From Saprospiraceae bacterium (GTDB taxonomy: Bacteria; Bacteroidota; Bacteroidia; Chitinophagales; Saprospiraceae): a stretch of 64,000 nucleotides of DNA. The notes under the pieces were generated by a model. That model was not told the origin of the DNA. It worked only from the letters and a program-made list of their open reading frames with translations, and did no database searches. Within the stretch, counting starts at the first letter, position 1. Each line of letters starts with the position of its first letter. The translations under genes and the position numbers were made by a program. The stretch spans positions 16,626 to 80,625 of the forward strand of contig JABWBR010000012.1 of NCBI GenBank assembly GCA_013360405.1. The letters run 5' to 3'. Below are positions 8,493 through 17,675 of the stretch, piece after piece.

Positions 8493-9443
8493 ATGCGTGC
8501 CGCAATACAAACCCTTATAATCTTATTTATCACTCAGTTTACTACTCAGGGGCAGTCCACTGACCTTTTCAGCGACAGCCTCTTCTTTTATGAACAGGAG
8601 CGCAACTACCAGTCGTGGCTCAACGACGTCGGGTTAGGTGAAGCTTTATCGACTGATGGAATACAAATTTATCATAATAAAATAGCTTTGCACCTTAAGT
8701 TGCAAACAAGTTCGGCAGATACTGCTTACTGGTTGTTTCAACGGATTGTTAAGGATTTTGGTGATAGTTCTCCATTCTCGATGGAACAGACTTTGCTCTA
8801 CAGAATGATCAGCATTATGGAGATTAGGCCGCCTGAAGCACTCATCATATTGCGTAACCGCACAGCGTACGGACAATTACCCTCAATCGACTACAGAATT
8901 TTTTATGATCCCGCCACGAATCTAGCTGTAATGAAAGGAGCATTGCGTTCAATTATTCGTGATTCCATCCTGCTGCCCGCTTTTATATTGAATACTAAAA
9001 TAAATCAACAGAAGCTGTTAAATACAGTGCATGATTTTACCAATTCTAAACTATATAAATTAAAGCAAAAACTTGGCGAAAAATTTGTCGAACATTTTTC
9101 TGGGAAAACAGAGCCGCGTTTTGTAGTCAAACTCTGTCAAAATCCATTGATTTGTGAGGTTATGAATGTAAAAGGCGAAGTTGTGCCTACAGGCTATTTT
9201 AATATTCTTGATCCAAATGAACGATTGGTTTTTACGGTAGAGGTTCGGTCGGAAAGAAAGGGCCTTCATATCGTATGCATGATTGACGGAAAATACGGGT
9301 CGGGGCTTTTTCGCCCACGGACAGTTAAAGCTTATCGTGATATGGTTCCGGAGTACGCAGGAGAGCTTGCACGCTACTCGCAACAGTTTACTCAGATTTT
9401 ACTGCCGGAATGGATAATGCAAATCATTAATGACGAACAATAA
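8493..9443 (+). CDS. Exported protein of unknown function, CHAT operon
   Basis: I do not recognise this 316-residue protein. It begins with a probable signal peptide (about 20 residues ending QFTTQGQ), and the rest is mixed alpha/beta with no metal or nucleophile motif that I can see. A middle segment, SKLYKLKQKLGEKFVEHF, looks helical, and the C-terminal third has strands (RFVVKLCQNPLICEVM, LVFTVEVRSE). It starts 29 bp after the CHAT gene and ends 6 bp before the next gene, so it belongs to the same transcript and may be a partner, substrate or inhibitor of the CHAT protein. That role is inference from position only. Confidence 0.75.
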   Translation: MRAAIQTLIILFITQFTTQGQSTDLFSDSLFFYEQERNYQSWLNDVGLGEALSTDGIQIYHNKIALHLKLQTSSADTAYWLFQRIVKDFGDSSPFSMEQTLLYRMISIMEIRPPEALIILRNRTAYGQLPSIDYRIFYDPATNLAVMKGALRSIIRDSILLPAFILNTKINQQKLLNTVHDFTNSKLYKLKQKLGEKFVEHFSGKTEPRFVVKLCQNPLICEVMNVKGEVVPTGYFNILDPNERLVFTVEVRSERKGLHIVCMIDGKYGSGLFRPRTVKAYRDMVPEYAGELARYSQQFTQILLPEWIMQIINDEQ

Positions 9444-9449
9444 GATAAG

Positions 9450-9860
9450 ATGCAAAAGAAAATATTTCGTCAGCGCTTGTTGTACGCAATGTTGAGTGCT
9501 AAATTAGTAGTAGTTAGCTGGACTTTTTTCATGTGGCTAACCAAAGGATACAATTTTTCCCAATTGAAAGATATCCTGTTCCTTGTGGTACCACTGTTTT
9601 CTACTAATCTTATTATCATGGTACAGTATTATCTTGACGATGAAAAGATAGCTGCTGCTGATAATCAGGCTATTGTGCCCAGTCCCATCCGCATAATAGG
9701 TATTGTTGGTTCCTTATTGTATTGTTTTTATATGGTCAGCGTACTATCGATGGTGCCGGGTGAAACCGAGGCTTTCAACGATTTAAAAGAAATGCTAGGA
9801 TGGGGTGAAATTTTGTTCGGTGTGTATTTAGGGTATGTTGTGAAAGCGGTGTTCAAATAG
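9450..9860 (+). CDS. Small integral membrane protein, CHAT operon
   Basis: The 136-residue protein has four hydrophobic segments, roughly residues 12-31, 41-63, 77-99 and 113-133, and no catalytic motif. No family was recognised. It starts 6 bp after the preceding gene, making it the third gene of the CHAT operon. In defence-type CHAT operons a membrane protein can be the final effector, but four-helix membrane proteins of this size have many roles, so this is only a possibility. Confidence 0.75.
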   Translation: MQKKIFRQRLLYAMLSAKLVVVSWTFFMWLTKGYNFSQLKDILFLVVPLFSTNLIIMVQYYLDDEKIAAADNQAIVPSPIRIIGIVGSLLYCFYMVSVLSMVPGETEAFNDLKEMLGWGEILFGVYLGYVVKAVFK

Positions 9861-9949
9861 TTCTCCGCTTCTCGTTGTGTTCTTCATCGCCAAGCGAAGA
9901 TATTTTGACAGGGTGCAGATATGCAAGCCGACCGACCTGGATTGCACCA

Positions 9950-9984
9950 TCTCAAAATCCAACAGTCCGATAGTCCAACAGTCA
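9950..9984. repeat. 8-bp word array AGTCCAAC/AGTCCGAT
   Basis: The words AGTCCGAT and AGTCCAAC follow each other after an initial AATCCAAC, in the spacer after the CHAT operon. Similar words (AATCCAAC, AGTCCAAT, AGTCTAAT) occur at 34119-34148 between nuoM and nuoN. Confidence 0.5.
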
Positions 9985-10014
9985 CCCCCCAAAACCCATC
10001 CCCTCATTCCGTTG

Positions 10015-10052
10015 TTTAGCCCATAGAATACAACCGTTGGGCTAAAAAATTT
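10015..10052 (+). terminator. Probable intrinsic terminator
   Basis: TTTAGCCCA (10015-10023) pairs with TGGGCTAAA (10038-10046) across a 14-nt loop and is followed by AAATTT. It lies 155 bp after the CHAT operon and 55 bp before the DUF5686 gene, so it could end the upstream transcript. Confidence 0.5.
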
Positions 10053-10106
10053 CTCTTTTGGTGGGGGTTTTTAGCATAATTGCGCTCAATTACATCCACA
10101 TTGACC

Positions 10107-12881
10107 ATGAAGAACACCTTATTGCTCGCTCTGCTAACCTTGGGTGCTATTCACCAGGCTATTGCCGGCGGCGTGCGCGGCACCGTGCGCGATAACGAAG
10201 GCAATGCCCTCGAATTTGCCGCTATTTATGTAAAAGAAACCGGCGACGGGGCGGTGACTAACTCGGAAGGATATTACGAGCTACGGCTAGCCCCCGGCGA
10301 TTATACGCTCATTTTTCAATACCTGGGTTATAACGCCGAATTGCGGCAAATAGCGGTGGGCGAGGGGTTCCGCGAACTCGACGTATCCATGAAGAACCAG
10401 TCGTTTACGCTCAAACAGGTGGATGTGATCGAGGGCCGCGAGGACCCGGCCTATACGGTGATGCGCAAAGCCATCGCCAAGGCCAGCTATCACCGGCAGC
10501 AACTCGACAGCTATTCGGCCCAGGTGTATATCAAGGGATCGGGTCGACTCAAAAAAGCGCCGTTTTTTATTCGCAAAGAACTCAAAAAAGAAGGCATCGA
10601 CTCTTCTTTTGCTTTTGTGACGGAGTCGGTGAGCCGCATTGACTACAAGCGGCCCAATAAATTCAAGGAAACCGTCATTTCGATACGCAAACAGGGCGAT
10701 GACAATGATACGAGCCCTTCGCAGTATATTTTCAGCAGTTTTTACCAACCCCGCGTGGCGGAAGCTGCCGTGTCGCCTTTAGCAACCGACGCTTTTGCGT
10801 ATTACAAATTCAAACTCGACGGCTATTTTATGGACCGCGGCTACGGCGTCAACAAGATCAGGGTTATTCCACGCAGCCGCGGCGAGGATGTCTTCGAAGG
10901 CTATATTTATATCGTGGAAGATTGGTGGAGCATCCACAGTTTGTCGCTGAAAACCTACAAATTCGGTATCGAATTCAATATCAACCAGGTGTATTCGCCT
11001 ATCGACGACGTAGCCTGGATGCCTACCAGCCAACGTTTTGATGTAAACGCGAAAATGCTGGGCTTCGATTTTGTGTACAATTATGTGTCTTCTGTGAGTG
11101 GTTATAAAATAAAACTAAACCCCGACCTACCCTCGGATGTGGCGGTAGTGGATGAAAAACTGGATCAGGAGCTCGCCAAAGAAGTAGAGAAACGCTGGAA
11201 AGAAGACGCCAAGTCGAAAGACGTGTACGACAAATTGTCGTCGGGCAAAGAGCTGACGCGCAAGGACTTAAAATCCCTGATGAAAGATTACGAAAAGGAA
11301 GAAAAGAAATCTGCGAAAGCAGAAAAAGCCGGCGAATTAAAAAAGGATGAAGAAAAAAGTACCGACCCCATTACGCTCGAAGAACGCGAATTTAAGGTAG
11401 ATAGCATGGCCTACAAGCGCGATTCGTCGTATTGGGCCGAAATCCGGCCTATTCCGCTTACGGTTTATGAGGTAAAAGGCTACGAGCGGGTCGACAGTCT
11501 GAGCAGAGTGGAAGCCGAAAAACGCGAACGCGAAGCGTCTGGCGAAGAAACCGAGGAAAAAGCAGGGCAAAAATCTAAAAAGAAGAAAAAGCCCAACCAG
11601 TTTGAGCTGATGGACCTGATAGGCGGCGGCAGTTATAATATCGGGAAGGCCCGCCTTTCCTTTGAATCGATACCAGCCAACCTCCATTTCAATCCGGTAG
11701 AAGGATATAGCCTGCACTCCGAAATCGCTCTCCGGTTTAACCAGAAGGTGATGTTTAAAGACACCACCCTCACAACCGCCGCCGAAAATGGAGGTGATAA
11801 ACCCAAACCCAAAGTACGTGTGACCCGCAACTGGACGTTCGGCTATACGCCCCGCTATGCTTTTGCCCGCGAAAAATTTACGGGCAAGGGACGCATCAAC
11901 TACGGGTTCGGCAGGCGCTTCCGGCGCGGCCATGCGGAGTTTGAAGGCGGTCGCTATATCGTGCAATACAACAGTGAAAAGCCGATCAGCGAATTGATCA
12001 ATACTTATCTCAACTTGTTTGAGGAGCGCAATTTTATTCGTTTGTATGAAAAAGATTATCTGGGTTTCAATTTTGACAAACAAATACGCGAAAACTGGAA
12101 GCTGCTGTTAAATGCCGAGTGGGCCAAGCGTTATACGCTGAGCAATAATACCACCCAAACCTGGTTTAACCGCGACGACCGCTCTTACGATTCCAATCTT
12201 CCCGTAAACGACGAGTGGACAACCCCCGCTCCCGCCATTGAAAGAGCCGCAACTATAAGTATCGGCGTGGAAGCGCGCCCCTGGCAGCGCTACCGCACTT
12301 ACAACGGCTATACCCAGGTAGTGGAAAACACTTCGCCCATCCTTACTTTGAGATACAAAAAAGGTCTTGACGGCCTGTTCGATAGCGAGGTAAACTACGA
12401 TTTGCTCGACTTTACCTATCGCCACGGCTTTAAAGTCGGCGCCCGCGGCAAGATGGACGTCAAAGTCAATACCGGCATTTTCCTAAATAACGACTACGTA
12501 GGTTTTGCCGATTATAAGCACTTCAACGGCAACCGCATTTCACTGGTCACCGCCGACCCCGTGGGCAGTTTCCGCCTGCTCGACTACTACCGGTACAGTA
12601 CCTCCGACAAGTACCTGTCGGCCCATGCGCACTACCAGTTCCGCAAGTTTTTATTTACCCAAATTGCCGAGGTCTGGTTGTTGGGTTTAAAAGAAAATGT
12701 GTTTGTCAATTACCTGGCTACGCCTACTTCTAAAAATTACTTTGAAGTCGGCTATTCGGTAGATAATATTTTCCGAATTTTCCGCCTCGAAACCGCCGTT
12801 TCTTTCCAGGATGGCAAATACCTCGACTGGGGCGTGCTGATCGGGATTTCTTCGAATCTGGGGTTTGTGGATTTTGATTAG
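10107..12881 (+). CDS. DUF5686 / carboxypeptidase-regulatory-like outer-membrane protein
   Basis: The 924-residue protein begins with a signal peptide (MKNTLLLALLTLGAIHQAIA), so ATG 10107 is preferred to a TTG at 10080. Residues about 22-110 form a carboxypeptidase-D regulatory-like (CarboxypepD_reg) domain with the pattern GTVRDNEGNALEFAAIYV. The DUF5686 signature EDPAYTVMRKAIAKA follows, then a charged linker rich in Lys and Glu (about 395-425 and 475-500), and a C-terminal half of alternating aromatic strands typical of an outer-membrane beta barrel. The family is Bacteroidota-specific and of unknown function. A GGGTTTATGA array starts directly after the stop codon. Confidence 0.85.
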   Translation: MKNTLLLALLTLGAIHQAIAGGVRGTVRDNEGNALEFAAIYVKETGDGAVTNSEGYYELRLAPGDYTLIFQYLGYNAELRQIAVGEGFRELDVSMKNQSFTLKQVDVIEGREDPAYTVMRKAIAKASYHRQQLDSYSAQVYIKGSGRLKKAPFFIRKELKKEGIDSSFAFVTESVSRIDYKRPNKFKETVISIRKQGDDNDTSPSQYIFSSFYQPRVAEAAVSPLATDAFAYYKFKLDGYFMDRGYGVNKIRVIPRSRGEDVFEGYIYIVEDWWSIHSLSLKTYKFGIEFNINQVYSPIDDVAWMPTSQRFDVNAKMLGFDFVYNYVSSVSGYKIKLNPDLPSDVAVVDEKLDQELAKEVEKRWKEDAKSKDVYDKLSSGKELTRKDLKSLMKDYEKEEKKSAKAEKAGELKKDEEKSTDPITLEEREFKVDSMAYKRDSSYWAEIRPIPLTVYEVKGYERVDSLSRVEAEKREREASGEETEEKAGQKSKKKKKPNQFELMDLIGGGSYNIGKARLSFESIPANLHFNPVEGYSLHSEIALRFNQKVMFKDTTLTTAAENGGDKPKPKVRVTRNWTFGYTPRYAFAREKFTGKGRINYGFGRRFRRGHAEFEGGRYIVQYNSEKPISELINTYLNLFEERNFIRLYEKDYLGFNFDKQIRENWKLLLNAEWAKRYTLSNNTTQTWFNRDDRSYDSNLPVNDEWTTPAPAIERAATISIGVEARPWQRYRTYNGYTQVVENTSPILTLRYKKGLDGLFDSEVNYDLLDFTYRHGFKVGARGKMDVKVNTGIFLNNDYVGFADYKHFNGNRISLVTADPVGSFRLLDYYRYSTSDKYLSAHAHYQFRKFLFTQIAEVWLLGLKENVFVNYLATPTSKNYFEVGYSVDNIFRIFRLETAVSFQDGKYLDWGVLIGISSNLGFVDFD

Positions 12882-12980
12882 AAGGGTTTATGAGGGTTTA
12901 TGAAGGGTTATGAGGGTTTATGAGGGTTGAAAAAGGGATAATTTAACCCCTCATAAACCCTCATAAACCCTCATAAACTA
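12882..12980. repeat. 10-bp word array with inverted half (GGGTTTATGA / TCATAAACCC)
   Basis: Four to five tandem GGGTTTATGA words (12884-12928) are followed by about three inverted words TCATAAACCC (12945-12978), giving a long imperfect hairpin. It starts at the DUF5686 stop codon and ends 11 bp before the hutU -7 promoter element, so it may end transcription between the two genes. Confidence 0.85.
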
Positions 12981-12990
12981 TAAAAACCCA

Positions 12991-12998
12991 TATCTTTG
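12991..12998 (+). promoter_or_regulatory. -7 element of the hutU promoter
   Basis: TATCTTTG matches TAnnTTTG exactly and lies 15 bp before the ATG at 13014. No convincing -33 TTG was found because the upstream arm is taken up by the repeat array. Its presence argues against the in-frame TTG at 12996 as a start. Confidence 0.6.
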
Positions 12999-13013
12999 CG
13001 CAATAACTCAGAT

Positions 13014-15059
13014 ATGACAAGGACTACTCCTAACCTCACCGATTTCCAGCGCGCTATTCTGGAAGGCATACCATCGCAATTACCAACGCCTAAGCCGTAC
13101 GATACCGGCGTAAGCCATGCCCCCGTGCGGGTTATCGAGGGCGTATTGAGCGATAAAGAAAAAGCGCTGGCTTTGCGCAATGCGCTGCGGTATTTTCCGA
13201 GGGAGCAGCATGCCGAACTGGCGCCCGAATTTGCCGCCGAGCTGGCCGCTTACGGCCGCATCTACATGCACCGTTTTCGGCTCGATTACCCCATGTATGC
13301 GCGGCCTATCGACGAATATCCACACCGGTCGAGGCAGGCGGCAGCCATCATGTTGATGATACAGAACAACCTCGACCCCAAAGTGGCCAAGCACCCCCAC
13401 GAACTGATCACCTATGGCGGCAATGGGGCGGTGTTCCAAAACTGGGCGCAATACCGGCTGGTGATGAAATACCTCGCTGAAATGACCGACGAGCAAACGC
13501 TGGTATTGTACTCCGGCCATCCGCTGGGGCTTTTTCCTTCGCATCCCGAAGCGCCGAGAGTGGTGGTCACCAACGGAATGATGATTCCCAATTATTCTAA
13601 AAAAGAGGACTGGAACAAATACAACGCCCTTGGCGTGACCCAATACGGACAGATGACGGCCGGCTCTTTCATGTATATCGGCCCGCAGGGCATCGTTCAC
13701 GGCACCACCATCACTCTGCTCAATGCCGGGCGACTACGGGGCCTGGGCAGCGATAACCTGCGGGGCAACGTATATGTCACCTCCGGCCTCGGCGGCATGT
13801 CGGGCGCCCAAACCGTAGCAGCGGTGATTGCCGGGGCGGTAGGCGTAGTAGCCGAAGTAGATCCCGATGCCATCGCACAACGCCTTGCCGACGGCTATAT
13901 CCAGGCCGAAAATGTATTCCACGACCTCGACAAATTGGTAGCTCGCATCGAGGAATGCCGCCGCAACGGCACGGCTATCGCACTGGTATACGCCGGCAAC
14001 GTAGTCGACTTATGGGAGAAATTTGTGGCTGCCGGCACGCACATAGAACTCGGCTCCGACCAAACTTCCCTGCACAATATCGACGATATGGGCTATTGCC
14101 CCGCCGGGTATACATTTGCGGAAGCAAAAACACTATTAGTAACAGACAAAACCGCCTTTATGGAGGCCGTGTACGATACCCTGCGCAGGCACGTGGCCGC
14201 CGTAAACGCCATGACCGCCCGCGGCATGTATTTCTGGGATTACGGCAACGCCTTCCTGCTCGAAGCAGGCCATGCCGGCGCCGACATCTGGCGTAATAAA
14301 GAAGAGGGTTTGTACAAATACGCTTCGTATGTAGAAGATATCATGGGGCCCATGTGTTTTGACTACGGCTTCGGGCCTTTCCGCTGGGTATGTACCTCGG
14401 GCGACCTGGCCGACCTGCGCACTACCGACCGCATTGCCGGCGATGAGTTGCGCGACATGCTCTCCAAATCCACGCCGGATATCGCCGGGCAACTGCGCGA
14501 CAATCTGATTTGGATCGAATCCGCCGAAACCAACATCCCTGTGGTGGGTTCCAAATCGCGAATACTCTACGCCGACGCCCTGGGCCGCATCCGCATTGCC
14601 CGCGCTTTCAACGACGCCATAGCCCGTGGGGAGATCTCTGCGCCGGTTGTATTGGGCCGCGACCACCACGACGTGTCGGGCACCGATTCGCCCTTCCGCG
14701 AAACCGCCAATATATATGATGGCTCAAGGTTCACTGCCGACATGGCGGTGCACAACGTAATCGGCGACGCTTTCCGGGGCGCTACCTGGGTGAGCCTCCA
14801 CAACGGCGGCGGCGTAGGCTGGGGTGAGGTGATCAACGGCGGTTTCGGCATGGTACTCGACGGCAGCCCCGAGGCCCGGCGCCGCCTGGAAGCTATGCTG
14901 TTCTGGGATGTCAACAACGGCATTGCCCGCCGCAGCTGGGCCCGCAATGAAGGCGCTATGGACGCGGCTCAACGCGCCATGGAGGCCGAGCCGCTGCTTC
15001 GCATTACGATGCCCAATCTGGCCGACGATGATCTCGTGGAGAAGGCCCTGGGACTTTGA
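13014..15059 (+). CDS. hutU: Urocanate hydratase
   Basis: The 681-residue protein is urocanase, which adds water to urocanate to give imidazolone propionate in histidine breakdown, using tightly bound NAD+. The NAD-binding block is TSGLGGMSGAQ, followed by EVDP; the C-terminal half has GRDHHDVSGTDSPFRET and HNGGGVGWGEVINGGFGMVLDG, both diagnostic. It is longer than the roughly 555-residue Pseudomonas enzyme, as in many Bacteroidota. hutH, hutI and hutG are not in the window. The stop codon TGA forms the end of the first unit of an 8-bp GACTTTGA array. Glutaminase, another amino-acid-degrading enzyme, is encoded nearby. Confidence 0.95.
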   Translation: MTRTTPNLTDFQRAILEGIPSQLPTPKPYDTGVSHAPVRVIEGVLSDKEKALALRNALRYFPREQHAELAPEFAAELAAYGRIYMHRFRLDYPMYARPIDEYPHRSRQAAAIMLMIQNNLDPKVAKHPHELITYGGNGAVFQNWAQYRLVMKYLAEMTDEQTLVLYSGHPLGLFPSHPEAPRVVVTNGMMIPNYSKKEDWNKYNALGVTQYGQMTAGSFMYIGPQGIVHGTTITLLNAGRLRGLGSDNLRGNVYVTSGLGGMSGAQTVAAVIAGAVGVVAEVDPDAIAQRLADGYIQAENVFHDLDKLVARIEECRRNGTAIALVYAGNVVDLWEKFVAAGTHIELGSDQTSLHNIDDMGYCPAGYTFAEAKTLLVTDKTAFMEAVYDTLRRHVAAVNAMTARGMYFWDYGNAFLLEAGHAGADIWRNKEEGLYKYASYVEDIMGPMCFDYGFGPFRWVCTSGDLADLRTTDRIAGDELRDMLSKSTPDIAGQLRDNLIWIESAETNIPVVGSKSRILYADALGRIRIARAFNDAIARGEISAPVVLGRDHHDVSGTDSPFRETANIYDGSRFTADMAVHNVIGDAFRGATWVSLHNGGGVGWGEVINGGFGMVLDGSPEARRRLEAMLFWDVNNGIARRSWARNEGAMDAAQRAMEAEPLLRITMPNLADDDLVEKALGL

Positions 15060-15083
15060 GACTTTGCGACTTTGAGACTTTAC
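15052..15083. repeat. 8-bp tandem array GACTTTGA/GACTTTGC
   Basis: Four units, GACTTTGA, GACTTTGC, GACTTTGA, GACTTTAC, start inside the last codons of hutU; the hutU stop TGA is the end of the first unit. It belongs to the same word family as 1911-1973 and 47330-47410. Confidence 0.8.
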
Positions 15084-15107
15084 GAACAGGGAATCGTTAC
15101 GTATTAT

Positions 15108-15150
15108 TCACATCAGCACATCAGCAAATTAGCACATCAGCACATCATAT
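15108..15150. repeat. 8-bp array CACATCAG (GTGCTGAT on the minus strand)
   Basis: Five CACATCAG/AAATTAGC-like words overlap the MATE stop codon. Read on the minus strand, the MATE gene ends TGA and continues directly TGTGCTGATG, the same junction as at 46020, 46117 and 62351. Confidence 0.85.
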
Positions 15151-16530
15151 CTTCACCAGCTTCCAGGCGCCCCGGCGGAAAATAGCGATACATAAGACTG
15201 CTGCGGTAGTTTCGCTTATCGCAATAGCCATGCTGACGCCGGCCAGCCCCAGGTTGGCGGGTATAGCCAGCACATAGCCCAGCGGTATCTCCAGCATCCA
15301 GAAACAGATCAAATTAATGATCGTGGGCGTTCGCGTGTCGCCGGCGCCGTTAAAAGCCTGGCTGATCACCATGCCGTAGGCAAAAAACACATAGCCGGCA
15401 CAAATAATGCGCAAGCTGGTAACGCCTGCTTTAACGACTGCTTCTTCTTGTGTAAAAAAACTTAGCAGCCAATCGGCAGTAAAAAAATACACCACCGACA
15501 CGGTAAGCAGAAAATACATATTATAGCGGGCGGCCTGCCAGACCGAAGTTTCCGCCCGTTCGGGGTGATTGGCGCCCAGGTTTTGTCCTACAAGCGTAGC
15601 GGCGGCATTGGCAATACCCCACGACGGCAATATCGTAAACACCAGAAGGCGGATAGCAATGGTATATCCCGCCACTGCTTCGCTGCCAAACCTGGCGATA
15701 ATAGTCATCAGGAAAATCCACGAAGCAGAAGCGATGATAAACTGCCCGGCGCCCGTAGCGCCCACATTGATCAGTCGTTTGATAACCTCGGCCTGCACCT
15801 GTACATGCCGCCAAAGGATGCGAATTCTGCTGCCCGCTTTTGTCAGCAAATAAAATTGGTACAACACACCGATACCTCGCCCAATGGCGGTTGCCATGGC
15901 GGCGCCGGCGACGCCCATCTCAGGAAAAGGCCCCCAGCCGAAAATCAGAATCGGGTCGAGCACGATATTGATGCCGTTGGCCAGCCACAATACTCGCATG
16001 GCCGCCGCCGCATCGCCCGCGCCTCTTAAAATACCGTTGTTCAAAAAAAGCAGGGTAATGACGATATTGCTACCCAGCGCAATGCGGGTATAACCGATGC
16101 CGGAGGCGATAAGCTGTTCGCTGCCGCCCAACAAGCGCAGAATATCTTCCGCCCAAATCAAACCAGCAATGGAAATAACCACAGATATGCCCACCCCCAG
16201 CAGAATAGCCTGGAAGGCCGCTTTGGAGGCTTCCTCAGGATGTTCTTCGCCGATCCGGCGCGCGATCATGGCCGTGGCGGCCATACTCAGGCCTATCGCC
16301 AGCGAATAAATAAGGGTAAGTACCGACTCCGTGAGGCCTACTACCGCCACCGCGTCGACGCTTATTTTGGCTACAAAAAACGCGTCTACGACGGCAAAAA
16401 GCGATTCCATCGCCATTTCCAATACCATCGGTATCGACAATAGCACGATGGCACGGGTAATACTGCCGGTGGTATAACTTTTCTCTTCGCCTTTCAGGGC
16501 TTCTAATAAAAGGTGGTACAATTTGCGCAT
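15145..16530 (-). CDS. MATE-family multidrug/Na+ antiporter
   Basis: The 461-residue protein has about 12 hydrophobic segments and the duplicated layout of MATE transporters, which expel organic cations or drugs against Na+ or H+. Typical blocks include SIPMVLEMAMESLFAVVDAFFVAK near the N-terminus and GAGDTRTPTIINLICFW with an upstream GYVFFAYGMVISQAFN near the end. The start is set at ATG 16530 because the 21 additional upstream codons are not hydrophobic and contain no family motif. The gene converges on hutU. Substrate cannot be predicted. Confidence 0.92.
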   Translation of the reverse strand: MRKLYHLLLEALKGEEKSYTTGSITRAIVLLSIPMVLEMAMESLFAVVDAFFVAKISVDAVAVVGLTESVLTLIYSLAIGLSMAATAMIARRIGEEHPEEASKAAFQAILLGVGISVVISIAGLIWAEDILRLLGGSEQLIASGIGYTRIALGSNIVITLLFLNNGILRGAGDAAAAMRVLWLANGINIVLDPILIFGWGPFPEMGVAGAAMATAIGRGIGVLYQFYLLTKAGSRIRILWRHVQVQAEVIKRLINVGATGAGQFIIASASWIFLMTIIARFGSEAVAGYTIAIRLLVFTILPSWGIANAAATLVGQNLGANHPERAETSVWQAARYNMYFLLTVSVVYFFTADWLLSFFTQEEAVVKAGVTSLRIICAGYVFFAYGMVISQAFNGAGDTRTPTIINLICFWMLEIPLGYVLAIPANLGLAGVSMAIAISETTAAVLCIAIFRRGAWKLVKI

Positions 16531-16594
16531 GGGACAATCGGGTTGTAGTGTGCTAGTTGGGGAGATTTTTTTGAATTGGAATCCTATTAACACC

Positions 16595-16602
16595 CAAAGG
16601 TA
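16595..16602 (-). promoter_or_regulatory. -7 element for the MATE gene
   Basis: On the minus strand TACCTTTG matches TAnnTTTG and lies 64 bp upstream of the MATE ATG. No -33 TTG at 19-21 bp was seen, so this is a partial match. Confidence 0.45.
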
Positions 16603-16653
16603 ATAGAATAGTTCCCCACAGGTTTCTCAAAAAAATAATGCATTTTCGCAGTG

Positions 16654-17571
16654 ATGAAAAACTATCTGAGCATCCTCCAGGAAATCAGGGAAGAGGTGTT
16701 GCCGCTTCTGGGCCAGGGCAAGGTGGCCGGCTACATTCCGGCCCTGCAAAATGTCGACGCCGGCAAATTCGGCATGGCCCTCGTCACGCTCGACGGCGAA
16801 GCATTTGTCATCGGCGATGCCGACGAGCGCTTTTCTATTCAGAGCATTTCGAAGGTGTTTACCCTTGCTTTGGCTTTCGCCAAATTGGGCGAAGACCTCT
16901 GGAAACGCGTAGGCCTCGAGCCCTCCGGAAATCCCTTTAATTCGCTTTTACAACTCGAATACGAAAAGGGAGTTCCCCGCAATCCCTTCATCAACGCCGG
17001 CGCCATGGTAATCACCGACGTGCTGATCAGCAACTTTGACCACCCCAAAGCCGCTATACTGGATTTTGTACGGCAATTGTCGGGCATCGACGACGTGTAT
17101 TACGATTACGACATTGCCCGCTCGGAGCGTGAAACCGGATTTGTCAATGCCGCGCTGGTGAATTACCTCAAAAGCCTGGGCAATATCGAAAACAATGTAG
17201 AAACCGTGCTCGACGTGTATTGCCACCAGTGCGCCATCAAGATGTCGTGCCGGGAACTGGCAAAATCTTTCCTGTTTTTGGCCAACCACGGCATCATCCC
17301 CTCGGGCAACACCCGTATACTTACTACGAGCCAGGCTAAACGCCTCAATGCCATCATGCTTACCTGCGGGTTTTACGACCAGGCCGGCGAATTTGCCTTT
17401 CGCGTGGGCATGCCGGGAAAAAGCGGCGTGGGCGGGGGCATCGTAGCGGTCATCCCCGGCGAACTGGCTATCGCCGTATGGAGCCCCGAACTCAACGAAC
17501 ACGGCAATTCACTGGCCGGCATAAAAGCGCTCGAGTTATTTACTACCAAAACAGGTAGTTCTATATTTTGA
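16654..17571 (+). CDS. glsA: Glutaminase
   Basis: The 305-residue enzyme hydrolyses glutamine to glutamate and ammonia in the cytoplasm. It belongs to the serine beta-lactamase-like glutaminase family; the catalytic SxxK is in FSIQSISKVF, and the family blocks GNPFNSL, NPFINAGAM, SERETGF and PGKSGVGGGI are all present. The length agrees with E. coli GlsA2/YneH (about 308). ATG 16654 is preferred to the GTG one codon before it. It is divergent from the MATE gene. A CACAAAGACAC palindrome follows the gene. Confidence 0.96.
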   Translation: MKNYLSILQEIREEVLPLLGQGKVAGYIPALQNVDAGKFGMALVTLDGEAFVIGDADERFSIQSISKVFTLALAFAKLGEDLWKRVGLEPSGNPFNSLLQLEYEKGVPRNPFINAGAMVITDVLISNFDHPKAAILDFVRQLSGIDDVYYDYDIARSERETGFVNAALVNYLKSLGNIENNVETVLDVYCHQCAIKMSCRELAKSFLFLANHGIIPSGNTRILTTSQAKRLNAIMLTCGFYDQAGEFAFRVGMPGKSGVGGGIVAVIPGELAIAVWSPELNEHGNSLAGIKALELFTTKTGSSIF

Positions 17572-17588
17572 ATACGTCTTGGTTATTT

Positions 17589-17663
17589 ACCACAAAGACA
17601 CTAAGTTCACGAAGTACCACTAAGATTGCTTTTGTGCCTTTATATGTTTTGTGTCTTTGTGCT
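17589..17663. repeat. Inverted repeat CACAAAGACAC / GTGTCTTTGTG
   Basis: Perfect 11-bp arms (17591-17601 and 17651-17661) enclose about 50 bp with degenerate versions of the same words. The palindrome lies inside the in-frame upstream extension of the next gene and supports a start at 17676 instead of 17568. Confidence 0.8.
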
Positions 17664-17675
17664 AAAAAATTACTC

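Noticed and set aside
11337..12083. 248-codon minus-strand frame inside the DUF5686 gene
   Set aside because: Antisense shadow of a GC-balanced coding region; no motif, and DUF5686 is clearly the gene.
17568..17675. N-terminal extension of the Gfo/Idh/MocA protein
   Set aside because: The extra codons lie on the CACAAAGACAC palindrome and the Rossmann fold starts after 17676.
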